In this document: positions 16,809-26,600 of the stretch, piece after piece
Layout: each line of letters opens with the position of its first letter
Position numbering within the stretch: the stretch's first letter is position 1
Assembly: GCA_943788935.1 (NCBI GenBank)
Contig: CALSSE010000011.1
Location: 186,001-250,000, forward strand
Origin: an uncultured bacterium
GTDB lineage: Bacteria > Myxococcota_A > Bradymonadia > UBA7976 > VGTA01
Length of the DNA: 64,000 bases
Reading direction: 5' to 3'
The notes under the pieces: generated by a model
What the model was told of the DNA's origin: nothing
The model's input: the letters and a program-made list of their open reading frames with translations, nothing else
Database searches by the model: none
Position numbers and translations under genes: made by a program

Positions 16809-19385
16809 ATGTTACACACCCCTATCTTCAACCCGGCTATGGTTAGAACACCGCTCTCAGATAGAATAGGGTTAAAGTACCCTCTAGTGAGCGCCCCGAT
16901 GTTTCTCATCTCTAACCCAGCGATGCTTATCGCTTCAGCAGAAGCGGGTATTCTTGGCGCTATGCCCTCTCTGAATGGTCGAACGCATAATGATTTTGTG
17001 GCGATGCTCCGAGAGGTTAAGTCATCGACAAGTAAACCCTTTGCGGTGAATCTAACGATCGGCCTGACTGATCCTGAGCGCCGTGTCGCTGACCTCCACG
17101 CATGTATTGACCAAGGAGTGAAAGTATTGATCACTAGTTATGGTGATCCAACCGAGGTCGTCAGTGAGGCGCACCGACATAATATGATCGTGCTGCATGA
17201 TGTGATCAGCCTGAGACACGCTTTGAAGGCTCAAGCAGCGGGTGTAGATGCAGTGATCGGTGTCTCTGCAGGCGCTGGTGGACACGCTGGGAGCCTCTCT
17301 CCTTTAGCGTTTATTCCTTGGCTAAAGAGCTCCCTTGATATCCCTATCGTTGCAGCGGGCTCAATTAGTAATGGAGAGCAGGTACTCTCGGCGCTCTCAC
17401 TTGGTGCTGAGCTCTGCTATATGGGGACACGCTTTATCGCTTCCGATGAGTGTGGCGCTTCTGAGGCTTATAAAGACATGGTAGTCAGCGCTAGCCCAGA
17501 AGAGATTTCCTATACAGATTCAGTCAGCGGTATTCATGCTAATTTCTTGACGGCCACCCTCCCTGAAGAGGGTCCACGAACCCGAGAGTCTCCTCATAAG
17601 AAATGGCGAGATATTTGGAGCGCAGGTCATGGTGTGGCTCAGATCTTTGATAGAGCGCCGATTTCTGAGATCGTTCATCAAGTGATGAGCGAGTACCATT
17701 CAGCGTTAGGAGTCCTTAATAGGTTGACTGATCAACGATCTTCTATGGATGACTCTCTTGAGGCTCGCTTGACGAATCACCCTCTTGAGGTTGCTCGAGA
17801 CTTTATACCTCTACAGAGAAAACCAAGAGTAGCGGCTGATACTTTTAATTTGACCGAGATTCTCATCGACGTTCACTTACAAAGAACGAGTACATATCGC
17901 GGGGAGCGAGTAGCGCTGGTCTGTCCTGAAGGGTACTGGACATATGTATCGCTTTATTATCATATTCAGAGGTACATTTGCCTCATTTCTAAGTACGATG
18001 TATCAGCAGAGGAAAGAGTGTTGATAGCGGTTAGAGATAGCGCCGATTTTGTAGGCGCTCTACTAGCAACAATCCGTTATGGGGCTGTGGGAGTCATGAT
18101 TAACCCTGATCTTGAGCCGGAGCGGATCAGCGAGTTGATTGAGTATAGTCGAGCTACGCTCGCGATCGTTGAGCGAGGTGAGACAGCGGATCGTTTCCAA
18201 GCTGCGCGAGGGCTATTATCAAGAGAGAATATGATGAAGGTTCTAGTCGTCGATGGGTCGACTAGAAGTGTAATGCCAGAGTACCCCCATGAGATTGGTG
18301 AGCTGATCCCTCCAGCGCCTACTCATAAGGATGATCCAGCGATTTGGCTTTTCTCTGGTGGAACGACAGGGCGTCCTAAAGCGATTATCCAACCACATCG
18401 CTCTTTCCTATATACGACGGAACACTATGCTTTAGGAGTGATGGAGTACAGTGAGGAGGATCGGACTCTCTCTGTTCCTAAATTATACTTCGGTTATGCG
18501 ACAGGAGCGAACCTGATCTTCCCATTGGCTGCTGGTGGTAGCACCATTCTCTTTTCTGATCGACCGACACCCGATAAGCTCTTTGAGTTGATTCAGCGTT
18601 ATCAACCTACCATCCTCATCAATGTCCCTACTCTGATTAATCGCATGGTTAAGCACCCGGAGGCGACAGCCCAAGATCTCTCTAGTTTGAGGGTTGTTAC
18701 CTCTGCAGGCGAGGCTTTGCCTTCCTCCTTATCAGAGGCGTGGTCAAAGCTCTACTCTGCGCCACTTTGTGATGGATTAGGGACGGCTGAGATGTGGCAC
18801 ATCTTCTTAACGAATCACCCTCATGACCCTCGATTACGTCGAGAAGGTACTTTAGGAAAGGTTGTTGAGGGCTTTGAGATCTCACTTAGAGATCCTGAAG
18901 ACCAATCACGAGAGGTATCGGTAAACACACCAGGTGTAATGTGGGTCCGTGGTGGGGCGAGGGCCCTCGGGTACTGGCAACAGATCGATGCTTCACAGAG
19001 GGCTTTTAAGGGTGAATGGTACGCTTCAGGTGATCTGATGATGAAAGACCAAGAAGGTTTCTATACCTTCTGTGGTCGGAGCGATGACATGATCAAAGTA
19101 GCAGGAAAGTTCGCCTCTCCTAAGGAAGTTGAAGACTGTTTAATGGAACATAAGGAGGTGAATGAGTGTGCCGTTGTGGGCAGAGCTGATACTTCAGGGT
19201 TGATGAAACTCTTCGCTTTTGTCACTAAGAGAGCAAAGGTAGAGACCTCAGATGCTGACTTAAGTATAGAGTTAGCACATTATTTAGAGGGCAAACTTGA
19301 TCGGTATAAGCTACCTAAAGTGATCACGGTCCTTAAAGAGTTTCCTAAAACACATCTTGGGAAAATAAATCGTGGAGCCCTTTAA
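16809..19385 (+). CDS. Nitronate-monooxygenase-like barrel fused to acyl-CoA ligase (ANL) enzyme
   Basis: 858 residues from the ATG at 16809 (gagag six bases upstream); a TTG at 16785 would add eight. Residues 10-330 match the FMN-dependent nitronate monooxygenase/FabK-type barrel: VSAPMFLISNPAM, then GVSAGAGGHAGS with the conserved His, GSISNGEQV and YMGTRF. Residues 360-858 form an acyl- or aryl-CoA ligase of the AMP-forming ANL superfamily, closest in flavour to benzoate-CoA ligases. It has WLFSGGTTGRPKA (P-loop), YASGDLM, GRSDDMIKVAGK and the terminal THLGKINR with the catalytic Lys. The frame is continuous and both halves keep key residues. A bifunctional enzyme activating a carboxylic acid and oxidising or reducing the product is inferred. 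It follows the pseudokinase gene closely. Confidence 0.85.
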   Translation: MLHTPIFNPAMVRTPLSDRIGLKYPLVSAPMFLISNPAMLIASAEAGILGAMPSLNGRTHNDFVAMLREVKSSTSKPFAVNLTIGLTDPERRVADLHACIDQGVKVLITSYGDPTEVVSEAHRHNMIVLHDVISLRHALKAQAAGVDAVIGVSAGAGGHAGSLSPLAFIPWLKSSLDIPIVAAGSISNGEQVLSALSLGAELCYMGTRFIASDECGASEAYKDMVVSASPEEISYTDSVSGIHANFLTATLPEEGPRTRESPHKKWRDIWSAGHGVAQIFDRAPISEIVHQVMSEYHSALGVLNRLTDQRSSMDDSLEARLTNHPLEVARDFIPLQRKPRVAADTFNLTEILIDVHLQRTSTYRGERVALVCPEGYWTYVSLYYHIQRYICLISKYDVSAEERVLIAVRDSADFVGALLATIRYGAVGVMINPDLEPERISELIEYSRATLAIVERGETADRFQAARGLLSRENMMKVLVVDGSTRSVMPEYPHEIGELIPPAPTHKDDPAIWLFSGGTTGRPKAIIQPHRSFLYTTEHYALGVMEYSEEDRTLSVPKLYFGYATGANLIFPLAAGGSTILFSDRPTPDKLFELIQRYQPTILINVPTLINRMVKHPEATAQDLSSLRVVTSAGEALPSSLSEAWSKLYSAPLCDGLGTAEMWHIFLTNHPHDPRLRREGTLGKVVEGFEISLRDPEDQSREVSVNTPGVMWVRGGARALGYWQQIDASQRAFKGEWYASGDLMMKDQEGFYTFCGRSDDMIKVAGKFASPKEVEDCLMEHKEVNECAVVGRADTSGLMKLFAFVTKRAKVETSDADLSIELAHYLEGKLDRYKLPKVITVLKEFPKTHLGKINRGAL

Positions 19386-19510
19386 GAGAAAGAGGGAGAG
19401 TATTACCTCAAGTCTCTAAGGGCAGTGGGTATGGCATGAGCTTGCCTGATGAGAGTAGGCTTCGTGCTTATCAATATGATATTACTGTGTTTAATTTTTA
19501 TGCAATAATA

Positions 19511-19972
19511 TATCATAGTTCGGATATCATAGTTCGGATATCATAGTTCGGATATCATAGTTCGGATATCATAGTTCGGATATCATAGTTCGGATATCAT
19601 AGTTCAGATATCGTAGTTCAGATATCATAGTTCGGATATCATAGTTCGGATATCATAGTTCGGATATCATAGTTCGGATATCATAGTTCGGATATCATAG
19701 TTCGGATATCATAGTTCGGATATCATAGTTCGGATATCATAGTTCGGATATCATAGTTCGGATATCATAGTTCGGATATCATAGTTCAGATATCATAGTT
19801 CGGATATCATATTTCGGATGTCATAGTTCAGATATCATAGTTCGGATATCATAGTTCGGATATCATATTTCGGATATCATAGTTCAGATATCATAGTTCA
19901 GATATCATAGTTCAGATATCATAGTTCAGATATCATAGTTCGGATATCATAATTCGGGCATTATAGTTCATA
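19511..19972. repeat. 32-copy 14-bp intergenic tandem repeat
   Basis: The unit TATCATAGTTCGGA repeats 32 times from 19511 to 19958 without a single insertion or deletion; one degenerate copy follows to 19972. Differences are point changes only, mainly TTCGGA/TTCAGA plus single TTTCGG and GATGTC variants. Each junction makes a GATATC palindrome. The array fills most of the gap 19386-20038 between two convergent genes; the remainder has no gene I can see. It has no spacers, so it is not CRISPR. Possible roles are a protein-binding array (partition, condensation or iteron type), a transcription buffer or a neutral minisatellite. Confidence 0.95.
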
Positions 19973-20038
19973 GGGACTTAGTATATCATTGAGCGATGAT
20001 GCCAAATAGAAGCCTTGGACTGCTTGCTAGCTTTTGAC

Positions 20039-20809
20039 TTATGTCTTACTTCGGAGCGCTTGTATCGTTTGTGGTTCTACGATCCGATATTCACCTGGCG
20101 CTAAGTCTCCGAGCTCGACCTGTCCATATTTTTCACGATGAAGAGCAAGAACTGAGGCTCCAGCGTTGTGAAGCATACGTCTGACCATACGATGTTTACC
20201 TTCGGTGACGCTCAACCAGATGAGCCCCTCAGCCTTATGATCGGGTGAATAACCCTCCATAAAGTGATCATGCTCCTCTATGAGGAAGGGGAGGAGCTCC
20301 TCAACAGTGGCTTGGAAGACGCCTGACTGAGTCTTAACACCGCTCTGAAGCTGCGCTCTGAGGTTGTCAGGAAGAGCTTGGATCACTGCTCGATAGCGAC
20401 GAGTGAGCTTTCGTTTTGGGTGAAGGAGGTGCTGAGTCAAGTGTCCATCAGAGCTGAAGAGCAGGAGGCCTGTTGTATCTGCGTCTAGTCTCCCTACAGG
20501 ATGAAAAGACTCTCGCCATTTGAGAGGGAGGACATGATCTAAACCGCTCCGTCCCCATGGATCTCTGAGAGTACAGAGTTGGTGGAGAGGTTTATGATAC
20601 ACGATCAGAGAGGGGAGAGGTTCGCTGAGCTCCCCATCAACCACGAGTGAGAGATCGATGGAGACTCTTTGGCTGGGGTCTCTGAGCTCGTCACCCTCTA
20701 AAATGACATACCCCCTACGGATCAGTCGTTGAACATCTCTGCGTCCCCCCAAGCCTCGAGAGACGAGGAGTCGGTCAAGCCGAAGCCTTTCGCTCGTTTC
20801 ACCGCTCAT
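20039..20809 (-). CDS. 16S/23S rRNA pseudouridine synthase, RsuA/RluB family
   Basis: 256 residues. An N-terminal S4 RNA-binding domain (about 8-60, LDRLLVSRGLGGRRDVQRLI) is followed by a pseudouridine synthase domain with the RLDADTTGLLL motif; the catalytic Asp is 109. Later motifs KLTRRYRA and EGKHRMVRRML are typical of the RsuA/RluB/RluE group, which modifies a single uridine in ribosomal RNA. The exact site (16S U516 or the 23S sites) cannot be decided here. The ATG overlaps the stop of the upstream gene by four bases. Confidence 0.92.
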   Translation of the reverse strand: MSGETSERLRLDRLLVSRGLGGRRDVQRLIRRGYVILEGDELRDPSQRVSIDLSLVVDGELSEPLPSLIVYHKPLHQLCTLRDPWGRSGLDHVLPLKWRESFHPVGRLDADTTGLLLFSSDGHLTQHLLHPKRKLTRRYRAVIQALPDNLRAQLQSGVKTQSGVFQATVEELLPFLIEEHDHFMEGYSPDHKAEGLIWLSVTEGKHRMVRRMLHNAGASVLALHREKYGQVELGDLAPGEYRIVEPQTIQALRSKT

Positions 20810-21213
20810 ATTCTATCGCTTAAAAGTGTCACTAAGCGATTTTCTAGAGACTTTAAGGTCTCTGAGACCTCTATAGCAGTTGCTGCGTGCGTCATATCAT
20901 TTAAGCTGACCAACCAGAGATCATATTCCTCTTTATCAATAAGCAGTCGACGACTGCTCCATCGTTTTGTTTCTCTCTCGACCATAAGCTCGGTGATCGG
21001 TTGGGGCGCCTGTTGATAGGCGAGTTGCCCATAGACTCGGATAAGACTCAGCTCATCATCTGTGGGAGCTCCATTCGCTTCTCCAACCGTGGTTTGAGCG
21101 ATAGTATCACCTCTCTTATCAGTGAGGCTAATGGACAGCCCCCCTCTTAAGGAGTAGAGAGCTCCCGAGAGGAGAGCATAGAAGGGGTTAGCGTTTGGGG
21201 GTATCAAACTCAT
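20806..21213 (-). CDS. Hypothetical protein coupled to the pseudouridine synthase
   Basis: 135 residues, no signal peptide or membrane segment. The mix of short strands (SISLTDKRGDTIAQ, LLIDKEEYDLWLVSL) ending in a long helix is reminiscent of roadblock/longin-type small alpha-beta proteins, but I cannot assign it. It overlaps the rsuA-type gene by four bases (ATGA), so the two are made together. Confidence 0.7.
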   Translation of the reverse strand: MSLIPPNANPFYALLSGALYSLRGGLSISLTDKRGDTIAQTTVGEANGAPTDDELSLIRVYGQLAYQQAPQPITELMVERETKRWSSRRLLIDKEEYDLWLVSLNDMTHAATAIEVSETLKSLENRLVTLLSDRI

Positions 21214-21434
21214 ATGGACTTTACCTCAGCGCAGGACTTGATCTTGATGGGAGATCTAGAGGCGCAGGTTATGAAATTTATTCTGCGTATCGCTTACATC
21301 GAATAATCACTCTAGGGCCCATACGCAAGATATAAAGCGGGGAGCAAACTTGACTTCTCCCTAAACACTACAGACCCTACAGAGTGGTGGACACATTATC
21401 AGCTTAGGCTATGGTTGAACAGGAGCGCGATATT

Positions 21435-22880
21435 ATGCTGAACTCTATATCACTTTTTCGATCTCTCTTTAAGATCTTCATGGTCTTTAGCTCACTCTTG
21501 ATCTGCTTAAGCTGTGATGATGAAACAAAAACAGGTCAATGTGGCTATCACACTGATTGCCCAATCCCCGAACGCTGTTTGGAGGGTCAATGCCGTCTTG
21601 AGTGTCGAGTCAGCACAGACTGTGAGCAAGCGGAGCGCTGCTTCGAGGGCGTATGCTATCTGCGCCCTGAAGTCTGTAGAGATGACGAGGAGTGCGCCCC
21701 CTTTCAAGAGGTCTGTGATCCGCGTACATTACTCTGTGTTCCCCCGGGAGAGCTCAGCGTTGATGCCAATGGGGGGGCTCTAAGCGCAGGAAGTTCTACT
21801 TCTTCAGGAGGCATGACAAACGGTGATGTGAGCGCTGGCACTGAGGCGGGGAGTCCGGCTGGTGTAGAGGGGAATTTGGCCGGTACTGAGGCGGGAAATA
21901 CTGCCGGATCTATGAGCGCCGGATCTATGAGCGCCGGATCTATGAGCGCCGGATCTATGAGCGCTGGATCTATGAGCGCCGGATCTATGAGCGCCGGATC
22001 TATGAGCGCTGGTGAGACTGGAGGAGCTCCAGCAGGGACAGGAGCTTATGGAGATGACTGTAACTGTCCAAGCGACTGCATGAGCGGATTCTGTGTGGTG
22101 AATAAAATGAAGCGACGACGGACCTGTTCCGATGGGTGTGATACCGATGTAGACTGTCCGGGAATCGACACTTGTCTTCAAGCCCAGGTGAGCCCTGCAA
22201 GTGACCTCTGTCCTGACAGTCCTAGCTCTTTACCTCCGCCTGGTAGTATCGTAGGCGTATGTGTACCTAATGAGACTGCTTATCCATGTAATGACCCCAG
22301 TGAGTGTACTTCGGGGATATGTTTGACACCGCCTCAAGTCGTCCCTTGGACCTCTCCACAGCCGGTATGTACTATGGCATGTAACAATGATTATAAATGT
22401 CCTGTGGGGTATCGTTGTGGCCAAGTTGGAGGTATAGAGGGAAACGTATGTGTCGAAGAGGCTCAGGTGAGCCCTTGTCCTAGCGGTGATGCTCTCTCTT
22501 GTGGTGGAGTTTGCCCTGTACCTAATGGAAGAGATGAAGCTGATTTGGCGGTGTGTCTGAATGGCTTTAATCAAACAGAAGGATATTGTACCTGTACCTG
22601 CGCGAGCGCTAGCGATTGTCCAAGTGGATTTGGATGTTCGGATATAGGGGATACCGGTGACCCCACCCGGCCTAATGTGTGTATCCCTTTCGCAGGGGCA
22701 ACCTGTCCTCTTTCTGATCAAGGAGTCGAGCAGTGCTTGTCGACAACTTGTCTAGTCGATGAAGACGACTCAACGCTTAACCGGTGTACCGCTTTTTGCG
22801 CTGTCGCTAGCGACTGTCCAAGCGGTTATGAATGTATCAATGTCGGAGATGCTTCTGTCTGTTTACCTCGAGCCCAGTAA
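21435..22880 (+). CDS. Cys-rich surface lipoprotein with Ser-Ala-Gly stalk
   Basis: 481 residues from the ATG at 21435, chosen because AGGAG lies nine bases upstream; the ATG at 21411 has no such site. The signal ends in LLICLSC with lipidated Cys. A first Cys-rich module (CGYHTDCPIPERCLEGQC, then CRVSTDCEQAERCFEGVC) is followed by a low-complexity stalk with about seven GSMSA repeats. A second, longer Cys-rich part contains several C-x-x-x-x-DCPxGYxC units, as in many secreted proteins of Myxococcota. It is probably an outer-membrane-anchored adhesin- or recognition-type protein; ligand unknown. Convergent with the methyltransferase gene. Confidence 0.82.
   Translation: MLNSISLFRSLFKIFMVFSSLLICLSCDDETKTGQCGYHTDCPIPERCLEGQCRLECRVSTDCEQAERCFEGVCYLRPEVCRDDEECAPFQEVCDPRTLLCVPPGELSVDANGGALSAGSSTSSGGMTNGDVSAGTEAGSPAGVEGNLAGTEAGNTAGSMSAGSMSAGSMSAGSMSAGSMSAGSMSAGSMSAGETGGAPAGTGAYGDDCNCPSDCMSGFCVVNKMKRRRTCSDGCDTDVDCPGIDTCLQAQVSPASDLCPDSPSSLPPPGSIVGVCVPNETAYPCNDPSECTSGICLTPPQVVPWTSPQPVCTMACNNDYKCPVGYRCGQVGGIEGNVCVEEAQVSPCPSGDALSCGGVCPVPNGRDEADLAVCLNGFNQTEGYCTCTCASASDCPSGFGCSDIGDTGDPTRPNVCIPFAGATCPLSDQGVEQCLSTTCLVDEDDSTLNRCTAFCAVASDCPSGYECINVGDASVCLPRAQ
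21903..22010 (+). repeat. 15-bp coding tandem repeat (GSMSA)
   Basis: About seven copies of the 15-bp unit gccggatctatgagc encode Gly-Ser-Met-Ser-Ala. Only a C/T change marks some copies. It forms the stalk of the lipoprotein and would vary in length without frame loss. Confidence 0.9.
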
Positions 22881-22919
22881 TATGATCAGGTCGCACCGCG
22901 ATAGACACACTAGAGGGGA

Positions 22920-23576
22920 CTAATCTTTGGTCAAAGTCGAGGTATGACGAAAGATCAAAAGGTGATTGTTGGCAGGGCAAGAGTGAGTCTCTACTCTCTT
23001 TAAGCCTACCCTAGCGGCGAGGGCATCAAGCGCTCCAATCTCTCGTATTCCCCAACGTGGGTCGCGCGCTCTGAGGCTCTCATCAAAGGCTATATTTGAG
23101 GGCGCTAAAGACTCATCGAAGCGATAAGGACCATAAGTGACGAGCACTCCATGAGGATGTAGTCGAGAGGCCGCACCGACGAAGAGCGCCTCTGTCGTGC
23201 TCCAAGGAGAAATATGAATCATATTAGCGCAGTAAATGATAGGATGGCGCTCAGAGGGCCATTGATCGTTAATCGTAACATCTAGTAAGCGCAGAGGGGC
23301 GACACGACCTTCTACATTGAGCGCGCTAGCCCAACTCGCCACGCTCGCAACGGCGTTCAATGTACGATCGGATGGATACACTCTGAGCAGTGGGACCTGA
23401 GAGCTAAAATACGCAGCGTGTTGACCGGTCCCACTAGCGATTTCTAGTAGAGATAGTTCATCATCAGTTAAGTTTTGGGTGAAGTGATTGATCCAAGGGA
23501 CCAAGCGCTCAAATATATGCCGCTGATTCCGTTCAGCAGCTGGACTGAACTGTCGCTTATCGTCTGTTGTCAACAT
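22920..23576 (-). CDS. DUF938 class I SAM-dependent methyltransferase
   Basis: 218 residues matching DUF938 end to end: FSPAAERNQRHIFERL, then the SAM-binding motif LEIASGTGQHAAYF, YPSDRT, ANMIHISPW, YGPYRF, the SLRARDPRWGIREIGAL block and ANNHLLIF. The GxGTGQH loop is intact, so it should bind S-adenosylmethionine. The substrate of this family is not known to me. Cytoplasmic, ATG start, single gene between a convergent lipoprotein gene and the MopE-like gene. Confidence 0.9.
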   Translation of the reverse strand: MLTTDDKRQFSPAAERNQRHIFERLVPWINHFTQNLTDDELSLLEIASGTGQHAAYFSSQVPLLRVYPSDRTLNAVASVASWASALNVEGRVAPLRLLDVTINDQWPSERHPIIYCANMIHISPWSTTEALFVGAASRLHPHGVLVTYGPYRFDESLAPSNIAFDESLRARDPRWGIREIGALDALAARVGLKRVETHSCPANNHLLIFRHTSTLTKD

Positions 23577-23637
23577 GAGGCTTACCTCGGGCCTGTTTAT
23601 AGATCACTTTATACGTTGCTTATTGCTTAAACACTGT

Positions 23638-26600
23638 TCAATCAGGTGATTGTCCCGCACGAACTACTCGAAATCCTATATCAGCTGACTTAAGTTGATA
23701 GAGAGCTGCATTCCGTGAGCGATTGTTCACCTCTTCCACTACACTTCGCCATCCTCCTCCTCGATGAACTTTCTCGCCTTGAGCATCGCAGAGGTCGAGA
23801 TCACAGTAGGGCGAGCCATCGGCGGGAGCGAATTGATAATCGCTTACATAATCATCTTCTACCCATTCGGACACATTACCGAGGAGATCACTTAGACCTT
23901 GAGGGCTCACACCAGCAGCGGTCTGAGGCGATCTAACAGGGAGCGTCTCATATAGGCCGCAGGCATAACCGGAGTCATCTCTCAAGAGCGCATATTCACA
24001 AGAGACAATATCGCCTCCCCATGGAGTGACAGCATTGAGTCCTGCACCTCTCGCAGCATATTCCCATTGGGATTCACTCGGGAGTCGTCCTCCTACCCAA
24101 TACACAAAAGTGTGAGCTTGAAGCCAAGAGATACAGTTGATCGGGTGGTCTGCTCGATCTAGTTTTCCTGTATTACAGTCACCTCCTTGACCAGCGGGAG
24201 AGCAGACTCCAGCGCTTACACAGCGATCATATTGACCCACAGTGATTTCGTCGCTGAGCTGAAAAGGCTCTAAGCGGACAGGGTGTATAGGCTGTTGATC
24301 CACCCCCTCTCCTCCCATTAGATAGTCGCCTCCGGAGAGTGTGTACCAAGATAAAGTGGGACATAGATTATCATCTAGACAAGGAGCGCATGGGCTCTCA
24401 TCGACATATCCATCACAATCATCATCGACTTGATTACAAGTCTCGATAGTGATCGACTCGTCAATCTCGCCATCACAATCATTATCTCTCCCATCACAGA
24501 GTTCAGCGTTAATGTGCTCATCACTGGATCCATCACAGTCATTATCTAGGCCATCACATCGCTCTTGAGTAGGCTGAGATTCACCAATACCACATTGGAG
24601 ATCCCCTAGTTCTGAGCAGCTCCAGAGACCTCTCACCTCACATTCTCCAACCCCAGCGATACATGGTCTAGCGAGCTGGAAAAAGTCCTCATCACTCTGA
24701 CCATCGCAGTCATTATCTACCCCATCACACCGCTCTGCACTGGAGGGACCCTCGGTCGCTGAACAAGACAAAGCGCCGAGTTCGCATGACCACTCTCCTG
24801 CTCGAACGCAGGCGCCCACGCCGACCGAACATGAGATACTGCTCAGGGTAAAGCTCTCGTCTATCTCCCCATCACAATCGTCATCAACAGCATTGCATCT
24901 CTCATCTTCGGGTGAGCCTTGAAGAGCATCACAACCAAAGTTCCCTTCGATACATCGTGTAACCCCAGTACGGAGGCAAGCCCCTTGACCTGTAGAACAG
25001 GCTCCACTGCTGAGCTGTTCGTCGACTAGGCCGTCACAGTCATTATCTATCCCGTCACAACTCTCGGTGTGTGGTGTTAAGAGAGATTGACAGCTGACTT
25101 GGCCATCACTACAGGTTAGCGCCCCTTGAAGACAAGGACCTGAATACTCACTATCACAGCTCCCCCATCCACCCTCAGGCGTCTCATCGATGAGACCATC
25201 ACAGTCATTATCGAGACCATCACAGCTCGTCTCAGTAGACTCAAAGTCGATCTGCTGTGCTCGTCTCTCCGAAAGATTTGGTGCTCTGAGAGAGCCTTGA
25301 TCGCACACTAAACGTTGAGATCGACAGACCCCAACAAGGTCGAGTGCTTGGTCTTGAATATGATTGATTATCTCATCTATTTCACCATCACAATCGTTAT
25401 CGAGGCCATCACAAGTAAGCTCTTGGGGGGTCTCAAATAACAGAGGGGAGACAGGAGGTCTCCACCCCTCTACGCCTTCACATCTCAGAACACGCCCAGA
25501 GCAGACACCCTGAGTTAAGGCGGTCGAGGGAGGGACTAACTCTTCATCAATGGCGCCATCACAGTCATTATCGAGACCATCACAGCCCTCTTGTTCAGAG
25601 AGAGGGGCATGACAGGTCACTCTCCCCTCCACACACTGAGTGAGTCCGAATAGACAGATGCCTGAGGATTGAGTGAGGCAATCATCAGCGAGATAGCCTT
25701 CGTCGATAACCCCATCGCAGTCGTTATCAAGACCGTCACAGCTCTGCTCTGACTCTTCATACTCCAACCGACGACTAGGATCAGCGTCAACAATCCCTCG
25801 CTCTCCTTCACATATTGAGGTGAGACCTGCACAGACGCCTCTCTGCTCAGAGAATAGAGGGAGCTCGAGTGATTCATCGACAGCTCCATCACAGTCATTA
25901 TCAAGGCCGTCACAGCTCTCTCCGCTCAGCGAATGGAGGCTGAGACAGACGCTTTCTCCCTCCACACATTGACTCACACCCTGAAGACATGGACCGATCG
26001 CATTGATCACCTCACAAGGGCTTTCAACAGTGTTTTCATCAACTTGACCATCGCAGTCATTATCTAAGCCATCGCAGCGCTGCTCTACTATCTCATACTC
26101 TGGTATTGCTTCGATGGGGCGGACCTCCCACATGCCACGTTCGCAGAGGGTGAGAGGAGCTCGACAGACGCCCACCTCACTCTCATCAAAGGGAGGGACT
26201 ACCGATTCGTCTACTGTGCCGTCACAATCATCGTCTACAAAATTACAGAGTTCAGGGATCGCTTCGGCGGTAGCTTGGCAGTTGAGGCGCCCCATGAGAC
26301 ATCTCTCTTGGCCGGCAGCGCAACGACCGACCTCTCCAGTTTGACATGCTGCTCCATCGAGTCGTTCATCGATCTGACCATCACAGTCATTATCAAGTCC
26401 ATCACAGCTGAGCTCACTGAGCTCATAGTTTTCAATTAAGAGACGTCGATCAGGGGCTACCCATCCCTGCTCCCCTTCACAGATTAACAGGGAGGCCTCA
26501 CATACTCCGAATTGAGGAGTAGCGAGGGGAGCCTCTAGGAGCTCATCTATTCGACCATCACAGTCATTATCAAGGCCATCGCATGATAGTTCAATCGTCT

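Noticed and set aside
19511..19972. CRISPR array
   Set aside because: The repeats are contiguous 14-mers without spacers, and no cas gene is near.
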